DNA from: Polyangia bacterium | GTDB taxonomy: Bacteria > Myxococcota_A > Polyangia > Polyangiales > JAUICN01 | Direction of reading: 5' to 3' | Length of the DNA stretch: 64,000 nt | NCBI GenBank assembly: GCA_030427835.1 | Contig: JAUICN010000009.1 | Location: 1-64,000, forward strand | Shown here: positions 59,040-64,000 of the stretch, one piece after another | How positions within the stretch are numbered: the first letter of the stretch is position 1 | Layout of the letters: each line of letters opens with the position of its first letter | Translations under genes and position numbers: made by a program | The notes under the pieces: generated by a model | Databases searched by the model: none | Told to the model about the DNA's origin: nothing | Seen by the model: the letters and a program-made list of their open reading frames with translations, nothing else

Positions 59040-61046
59040 CTAGGAGCCAGGATTGCACAGCGGGCGTTGCTTGTGTTGGGTGGGGTTGGGGGTGATTTGG
59101 TAGGGGAGGATGAGGTCGAGGGGGCCGTTTGGGTTGGGCCATTGCATTTGGGTGAGGTGTTCTTGTACGCAGACGGTGAACCGTGGGGTGAGTAGTTCGT
59201 CTTGGATGAAGCAGTGGGTTTGCAGTTGCCCCTGGGTGGGGTTCTGGGGGTGGGGGGCAATGCGTACGGCCACCTGGAGGTTGCCGCGGGGGTGGATCCA
59301 GGTGATGGGTTGTTCAAAACAGGTTTGAATGTGTGCCCCTAGGGATTGATGAAGCTCCCGGGCCTGGTTGGCGGAGAGGTTTCCATCGGTGGTGCCCATT
59401 TCGTTGGGTGGATTTGGGAGGCCTGCGGGGCAGGCGGAGATGCGGGTGTCGGGGGTGGCCCGGGGGAGTTGAATGCCCTGGGGCGCTGCGGCCGCGATGA
59501 CTGTGTGGGTGCCCTCGGTGCTTGATAGGTGCTTGAGCAGTTGTTGTACGTGTTGAAACCCTGTTTCGCCGGTGGCGAGCACGACCTGCAATCCTGGGAT
59601 GGAACTCGAGGTTTCCAACCGGGATAGGGTTTCGCTTTCGGTGACCTGTGTCTGTGAAATGGTTCGACGGGTGAAGATGGGGTGATCGGGATCGGACTGT
59701 CCTACCACCCACAGCACAAGGTCTGTGGTGGGATCGATGGACCCGGGAAAGGCGGTGATGCCAATGAGGGTGAGCGTATCCTGGGCGGACGCACCGTGGG
59801 CTGTAGTGCTTTGGGCTGCGGGGCTGCCGAAGGCGCCCCACCGGGTGAGAAGCACAACTTGGCTTGCCCGGGCCGCGCGCACCATGATGGCGCCGTCGGG
59901 CTTGGGCACCGGGTGCATGGCCACGGCGGTCTCGCCCACAAACTGGGTTCCCTCGGATGGGCTCTGTTGAAAGAGGCAGCCAGGCGCCGTGTCTGCCAGG
60001 GTCTCAAATTTTTGGTCCAGGGTGGCCAGGTTGCGAATCACCTCAGCCCAGGGTGTGTGGGTGCCCAGTTGCCGTAGTTGTTGTTCGGAGGGGTTCCAGT
60101 CTTGCACGGAGAGGGAAGTGGTTTCGTTGGGGTCCACAGGCGAGCTGTCCGAGTTCCCAGATGTGGTTTCTGATCCATTTGTGGTTTTTGATTGGGCCGT
60201 TGATCCCGTGTTGGCCTGCCCAGCATCGGCCCGGTGGCAACCCGTGAGGGAGGCCGAGAAGAGCAGTAGTGCGCCAGAGGCGGTGAGGATTTGATGCCAA
60301 AGGGTGTTGCGAGAGCGCTCGGCCCGTACCCGCGCGGAGGGTGCAGCGTGGTCCGCACAGGAGAATGGAACTAGGTTGGTCATGGCTAGGGTTGAACTTG
60401 CACCCATGCTTTCCTTGAGTGTCTTTAGGGTTTTGGCGAGTTGGGAGGGGGCGATTTTGTCGGCCTTGGTGGCCACGGGGATGACGGTTGCGGGTGACTC
60501 TGCAAGGAACTCGAGCAGGGTGCGGTCGTCCTTGGAGAGATCGCGACGAATGTCGAACAGGGCCACCACCGCGCGTAGCGTCCCTCGCTCCAGGAGAATG
60601 GATTCCACCAGGTGAGCCCATTGGTTGCGTTCTGTTTTGCTTCGTTGGGCGTAACCGTAGCCCGGGAGATCGATGAACTGCACTGCCGTTTCAGGTTGGG
60701 CCAGCTCCACTAAAAATGCGTTGGCCCCTCGGGTGCAACCTGGGGTGCGGCTGGTGCGCACGAGCTTTCGTCGCTCGGTGAGTGCGTTGATGAGGGAGGA
60801 CTTGCCCACGTTGGATTTGCCCACGAACGCGATCTCTGGGTGCAGGGGTGCGGGGAGCTGATCGAGTTCTGTGGCCGCGGCGAGAAACCGTGCATCCCGA
60901 ACGCGAATTTCCTGGGGCTGCTTTTGTTGCTCCGCGTGTTTGCCAGGGGGTTGTTGAGGGGGCTTTTTCTCAGAAGTTTTCTTGGGAGATTTGTGGGTTC
61001 GTTTCCGAGGTGACTTGGGGCCTGGCTTTTTATTTGGGGAGGTCAT
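59040..61046 (-). CDS. engB: EngB (YihA) GTPase fused in frame to an AgmX/PglI-like lipoprotein
   Basis: A single open frame of 668 residues. Residues about 50-258 are EngB, the ribosome-assembly GTPase: G1 GKSNVGKSS (76-84), G3 DLPG (126-129), G4 TKAD (193-196), a G5-type FSC (228-230) and the usual EngB ending NTLWHQIL. A Lys/Pro/Gln-rich extension (1-48) precedes it. Directly after, GALLLFSASLTGC (258-270) is a hydrophobic stretch with a lipobox, then a Ser/Thr/Gly linker and a C-terminal domain resembling AgmX/PglI proteins (LHQSLGAHIQTCFE, VAVRIAP, TVCVQEHLTQMQWP). An internal ATG at 60407 preceded by AAGGAAAGC could start the lipoprotein separately. Follows murJ by 9 bp. Confidence 0.85.
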   Translation of the reverse strand: MTSPNKKPGPKSPRKRTHKSPKKTSEKKPPQQPPGKHAEQQKQPQEIRVRDARFLAAATELDQLPAPLHPEIAFVGKSNVGKSSLINALTERRKLVRTSRTPGCTRGANAFLVELAQPETAVQFIDLPGYGYAQRSKTERNQWAHLVESILLERGTLRAVVALFDIRRDLSKDDRTLLEFLAESPATVIPVATKADKIAPSQLAKTLKTLKESMGASSTLAMTNLVPFSCADHAAPSARVRAERSRNTLWHQILTASGALLLFSASLTGCHRADAGQANTGSTAQSKTTNGSETTSGNSDSSPVDPNETTSLSVQDWNPSEQQLRQLGTHTPWAEVIRNLATLDQKFETLADTAPGCLFQQSPSEGTQFVGETAVAMHPVPKPDGAIMVRAARASQVVLLTRWGAFGSPAAQSTTAHGASAQDTLTLIGITAFPGSIDPTTDLVLWVVGQSDPDHPIFTRRTISQTQVTESETLSRLETSSSIPGLQVVLATGETGFQHVQQLLKHLSSTEGTHTVIAAAAPQGIQLPRATPDTRISACPAGLPNPPNEMGTTDGNLSANQARELHQSLGAHIQTCFEQPITWIHPRGNLQVAVRIAPHPQNPTQGQLQTHCFIQDELLTPRFTVCVQEHLTQMQWPNPNGPLDLILPYQITPNPTQHKQRPLCNPGS
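60402..60417 (-). promoter_or_regulatory. internal ribosome-binding site within engB
   Basis: Minus strand AAGGAAAGC-ATG (ATG at 60407-60405, residue 214 of the fusion). The AAGGA core is correctly spaced for initiation. It would produce a 455-residue protein whose first 57 residues reuse the EngB C-terminus as n-region and hydrophobic core of a lipoprotein signal ending at Cys270. Confidence 0.45.
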
Positions 61047-61055
61047 GTGTTGTTT

Positions 61056-62654
61056 TCAGTTGCGCTTGAGGCGGCGATTGAATGCTCCCAGCAGTTCCTT
61101 GGATTCTTCCACGCGGATCATCTGGGCTGTGCCTATGTAGAGCATGACCCACCCCAGGACCATGGCGAATAGGACGGAGACACGCATCCAAAGGGGGGTG
61201 CTGGGGATCCAGGGGATCCAATCCTTTGCGACATATGCGAGGATGGCGGCGGGTGTTGTGGCCACGGCGTGGCGGAGCACGGCTTTTGGAACCGAGAGGT
61301 TGATGGCCCCGGGAATGTGCCGCTTGGTGAGCATGAGTAGGGTGATGAGCTGTGCGATGGCTCCGGCTGTGATGGCCATGGCGAGGCCCTGGGTGCCGAT
61401 GGAGAAAAGGGTGCCCCAGGCGACCAGGCCAAAGATGATCAGATTCACAATGGCCCCCACCACCGGGCTGCGCGTGTCCTGGTGGGCGTAGAAGATGGGT
61501 ACGGTGGTTCGGCAGGTGGCCACAGCCAGGATCCCCAGGGCCATCCAACGTAGGGTGAGTGTGGTCTCGTGAACGTGCGCCTCATGGAATGCACCATGCC
61601 CAAATAGGGTGGCCACGATGGGTTGGCTGAGGATCCAGAGGGCGGCGGAGGAAGGTACCGCCAGGAACGCGGTGAGTTTGAGGTTCTTGCGGAACGCCTG
61701 GCGCAGGCCATGCCGGTCATTTTTTGCCCGAAGGGCACTCAGTGCAGGAAGGGAAGCGGTGGCGATGGCAAGGGCAAACATGCCCTGGGGGATCTCCACC
61801 AGGCGTTGGCTGTAGTAGAGGTAGCTTTGGGCGCCCTCGGGGAGGTAGGAGGCCAGTAGACGCGCGAGCAGAATGTTGATTTGGTAGACGGCACCGCCAG
61901 CGATGAGCGGCACCATGAGTTTCAGGGCACGGCGTACATGGGTGTCGGTTTTTCCGTTGTAGAGTTGTTTCCAGACGGACCAACGGGGCCATGCAAGCAA
62001 CCCGGTGGTGCGGAGGGCGGGTGCCTGTACCAGTACGTGCAGGGTTCCCCCGAGGAGGGCGGCCCAGGCCAATACCTGAATCCCCTGCTTTGGGTCCATG
62101 GTGGTGAGTGCGGAGAAGAGCGCCGCGCCGATGAGGCATAGGTTGAGAAAGGCAGGGGCAAAGGCGGGCGGAGCAAAGCGATGGTGGGCGTGCAGGCCGC
62201 CGGTGAAGATGGCGGCAAAGCCCATCAAAAAGAGATAGGGAAAAAGTACGCGCGTGAGTTCCACCGTGGTTTCAAATCGATCGGCGGTGTAGCCCGGGGC
62301 ATAGAGCTGTACGATCCAGGGGGCACCCATGCTGCCCGCAATACTCAGGGCCAGCAGTACCACCACCATGACGGCCATGAGGCCACGAAAAAACGCACGG
62401 GCCTGTGCCGCGCCCTGCTGGTGTTTGACCTCGGTGTACACGGGAATGAGTGCGGCGGACACCGTGCCCTCGGCGACGATGGCCCGAAAGGTGTTGGGTA
62501 TGGTGAAGGCCACGAAGAAGGCGTCGGTGAGGGCCACCGGAAAGCTTGCGGCTAGGGCCACGTCACGTGCGGCTCCCAGGACCCGGGAGGTGAGGGTGCC
62601 GCTGGCAACAGTGGCGGCGCGGCGTGTGACCGCCTGGGAGGAGGATGGGCTCAC
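61056..62654 (-). CDS. murJ: lipid II flippase MurJ
   Basis: A 532-residue inner-membrane protein of the MviN/MurJ family with about 14 helices. Characteristic segments are [40 protein letters not shown] (the PNTFR-type motif), [12 protein letters not shown] and the [22 protein letters not shown] segment. GTG 62654 overlaps the tdh stop (GTGA). Flips lipid II for peptidoglycan synthesis. Confidence 0.95.
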   Translation of the reverse strand: MSPSSSQAVTRRAATVASGTLTSRVLGAARDVALAASFPVALTDAFFVAFTIPNTFRAIVAEGTVSAALIPVYTEVKHQQGAAQARAFFRGLMAVMVVVLLALSIAGSMGAPWIVQLYAPGYTADRFETTVELTRVLFPYLFLMGFAAIFTGGLHAHHRFAPPAFAPAFLNLCLIGAALFSALTTMDPKQGIQVLAWAALLGGTLHVLVQAPALRTTGLLAWPRWSVWKQLYNGKTDTHVRRALKLMVPLIAGGAVYQINILLARLLASYLPEGAQSYLYYSQRLVEIPQGMFALAIATASLPALSALRAKNDRHGLRQAFRKNLKLTAFLAVPSSAALWILSQPIVATLFGHGAFHEAHVHETTLTLRWMALGILAVATCRTTVPIFYAHQDTRSPVVGAIVNLIIFGLVAWGTLFSIGTQGLAMAITAGAIAQLITLLMLTKRHIPGAINLSVPKAVLRHAVATTPAAILAYVAKDWIPWIPSTPLWMRVSVLFAMVLGWVMLYIGTAQMIRVEESKELLGAFNRRLKRN

Positions 62655-63706
62655 GGGATGGATTGGGTTGCGGGGGTGCTTGCACCCCATTCAAGCAGGA
62701 CTTTCCCGCAGTCTCCAGAGGTCATGACCTCAAATGCACGTTCGAAGTCGTCCGCGGGGAACCGGTGGGTGAGCACGGGGGCAATGTGGAGGCCGCTTTG
62801 CAACATGCTGGACATCTTGTACCAGGTTTCGAACATTTCCCGACCGTAGATTCCCTTGAGCGCCAGCCCCTTGAAGATGACCTGGTTCCAATCGATGGTG
62901 ATGTCGGATGGCGGAATGCCGAGCAGGGCCATGCGGCCGCCGTGGTTCATGGTTTTCAACATGGTTTGTAGGGCGGTGCCGTTGCCGCTCATCTCCAGGC
63001 CCACGTCGAATCCTTCGGTCATGCCCAGGGCGTTCATGGCGTCGTGCACGGACTCGGTTTGTACGTTCACTGCCCTGGAGGCCCCAAGCTTGCGGGCGAG
63101 GTCAAGGCGCATGTCATGGACGTCTGTGATGACCACGTGCCGCGCACCCACGTGCTTGGCCACGGCCACCGCCATGATGCCAATGGGGCCAGCTCCGGTG
63201 ATCAGCACATCTTCGCCCACAAGATCAAAGGCCAGGGTGGTGTGTACGGCGTTGCCCAGGGGATCCAGAAAAGACGCGATGTCGTCGTTGATGGCGTCCG
63301 GGAGTTTGAAGGCGTTTCCGGCGGGAATGCAAAGGTACTCAGCGAAGGCACCGTCCCGTTGGATTCCGAGGCCCACGGTGTTTCGGCATAGGTGGCGCTT
63401 GCCCGCCCGGCAGTTGCGGCAGTGACCGCAGGTCATGTGGCCCTCGCCCGAAACCCGGTCGCCAACCTGAAAACCTTCCACGTGGCTGCCCACTTCCACC
63501 ACGTGCCCACAGAACTCGTGGCCGGTGATGGTGTCCAGGGGGACGTTGTTCTGGGCCCACTCATCCCATTTGTGGATGTGAAGATCGGTGCCACAGACGG
63601 CGGTTTTGTGGACCTGCACCAATAGATCGTTGGGCCCTGCGGTGGGAATGGGACGATCTTCCATCCAAAGTCCCGGTGCGTTCTTCGCTTTGACGAGTGC
63701 TTTCAC
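62651..63706 (-). CDS. tdh: L-threonine 3-dehydrogenase
   Basis: A 351-residue zinc-dependent medium-chain dehydrogenase converting threonine to 2-amino-3-ketobutyrate (E. coli Tdh is 341). Landmarks: [20 protein letters not shown] at the start, the catalytic zinc ligands [16 protein letters not shown] (split), [12 protein letters not shown], the structural four-Cys zinc loop [15 protein letters not shown], and the NAD site [19 protein letters not shown]. Start at GTG 63706, which begins the family N-terminus and has GGGAG upstream. Overlaps murJ by 4 bases. Confidence 0.94.
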   Translation of the reverse strand: MKALVKAKNAPGLWMEDRPIPTAGPNDLLVQVHKTAVCGTDLHIHKWDEWAQNNVPLDTITGHEFCGHVVEVGSHVEGFQVGDRVSGEGHMTCGHCRNCRAGKRHLCRNTVGLGIQRDGAFAEYLCIPAGNAFKLPDAINDDIASFLDPLGNAVHTTLAFDLVGEDVLITGAGPIGIMAVAVAKHVGARHVVITDVHDMRLDLARKLGASRAVNVQTESVHDAMNALGMTEGFDVGLEMSGNGTALQTMLKTMNHGGRMALLGIPPSDITIDWNQVIFKGLALKGIYGREMFETWYKMSSMLQSGLHIAPVLTHRFPADDFERAFEVMTSGDCGKVLLEWGASTPATQSIP

Positions 63707-63758
63707 GATGGGGACGGTACTCCCGATTGATGGGCCGACAAGCCGTGCCCTTTGGGCT

Positions 63759-63814
63759 GGACTCACGGGCGTGGATTCACCAGCTCGGACTCACGGGCCT
63801 GGAATCATGGGCTA
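63759..63814. repeat. 14-bp tandem repeat upstream of tdh
   Basis: Four degenerate 14-bp units beginning GGACTCACGGGC: exact at 63759 and 63787, diverged at 63773 and 63801. The period equals that of the repeat beside sspB. The last unit overlaps the stop codon of the partial gene at the right edge. Confidence 0.6.
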
Positions 63815-64000
63815 GGGCAGGTTTGCAGATCTTCAATCCACGCTCGTAGCAGGGCGCTTCCATTTGGGTCGGTGATGGAAACTCCAATGGGGGGCATTCG
63901 GTAGGGGAACATTTCATTCACGCGTACAAGGAGGCCAGATTGTTCTGGGTCTCCCGGGGTGATTCTGAATAGGCTGCTGAAGCCCGCAAACTCCATGGGG
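63805..64000 (-). CDS. C-terminal end of a cytochrome-c-like / heme-linked secreted protein (partial)
   Basis: Cut by the window edge; about 64 residues are seen. The segment PGDPEQSGLLVRVNEMFPYR, MPPIGVSITDPNGSALLRAW, IEDLQTCP is the typical ending of secreted proteins with a C-terminal cytochrome-c-like or DUF-type domain (RMPP-type motif with a D-x-x-x-x-x-LL-x-x-WI end). Which enzyme it ends cannot be determined from this window. Confidence 0.6.
   Translation of the reverse strand, partial: PMEFAGFSSLFRITPGDPEQSGLLVRVNEMFPYRMPPIGVSITDPNGSALLRAWIEDLQTCPSP

Overview
The window is a single densely coded, high-GC bacterial chromosome segment. Three things point to a Gram-negative of the Myxococcota/Bradymonadota (former deltaproteobacterial) type: outer-membrane receptors with TonB/ExbBD, many lipoproteins whose mature N-termini carry Asp-Ala-Gly/Asp-Gly linkers (DAG, VDGAVDA), and MurJ, SspB, RegB/RegA and AgmX/PglI-like proteins. 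This placement is an inference from gene content, not a phylogeny. About 57 genes are supported, including one tmRNA, one insertion-sequence remnant and one gene cut by the right edge.

Layout. 0.1-3.3 kb: FMN-binding glutamate-synthase-like protein and a sulfatase-like periplasmic hydrolase. 3.9-12.4 kb: a DUF4856 lipoprotein, imelysin lipoprotein, HTTM membrane protein and FecA-type TonB receptor form a tightly overlapping operon behind a Fur-like palindrome; it continues into a RegB-type sensor kinase (with an added His-rich periplasmic loop) and a RegA-type regulator. 12.4-15.6 kb: an outer-membrane protein, a small membrane protein and two tandem paralogous lipoproteins. 15.7-26.1 kb: a mixed stretch (PdxJ, SspB, FAD monooxygenase, AlkD-like glycosylase, an NAD(P)-binding epimerase-like protein, small unknown genes, an ISL3-type transposase relic, a DHFR-like reductase, a VWA lipoprotein with degenerate metal site). 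26.4-26.7 kb: ssrA (tmRNA).

26.8-33.8 kb: a self-contained TonB-ExbB-ExbD-ExbD-receptor-secreted lipoprotein operon. It sits behind an exact-spacing Pho box, so it is probably a phosphate-starvation uptake system. 35.3-38.8 kb: CorA, a RimB-like aspartic protease, RimK and an aspartoacylase-like enzyme in one overlapping operon. 38.9-42.6 kb: K+/H+ antiporter, MscS channel, histidine phosphatase, DUF4397 lipoprotein. 42.9-47.4 kb: ArgE, ArgA and a fatty acyl-AMP ligase. 47.4-55.5 kb: a HelD-like helicase, a COG1373/DUF4143 ATPase behind three 32-bp-spaced palindromes, a SixA-like phosphatase and a large SWIM-SNF2 helicase. 55.7-64 kb: an LRR lipoprotein with a possible sigma-54 promoter, YkgJ, a zinc-ribbon/TPR protein, EngB fused in frame to a lipoprotein domain, MurJ, threonine dehydrogenase and the end of a cytochrome-c-like protein.

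The most notable items are the EngB-lipoprotein fusion with an internal ribosome-binding site, the Pho-box TonB module, the iron-type imelysin/HTTM operon coupled to a His-loop RegB/RegA pair, and the regularly phased palindrome array. Short in-phase tandem repeats (14, 15 and 18 bp) recur both in linkers and between genes.
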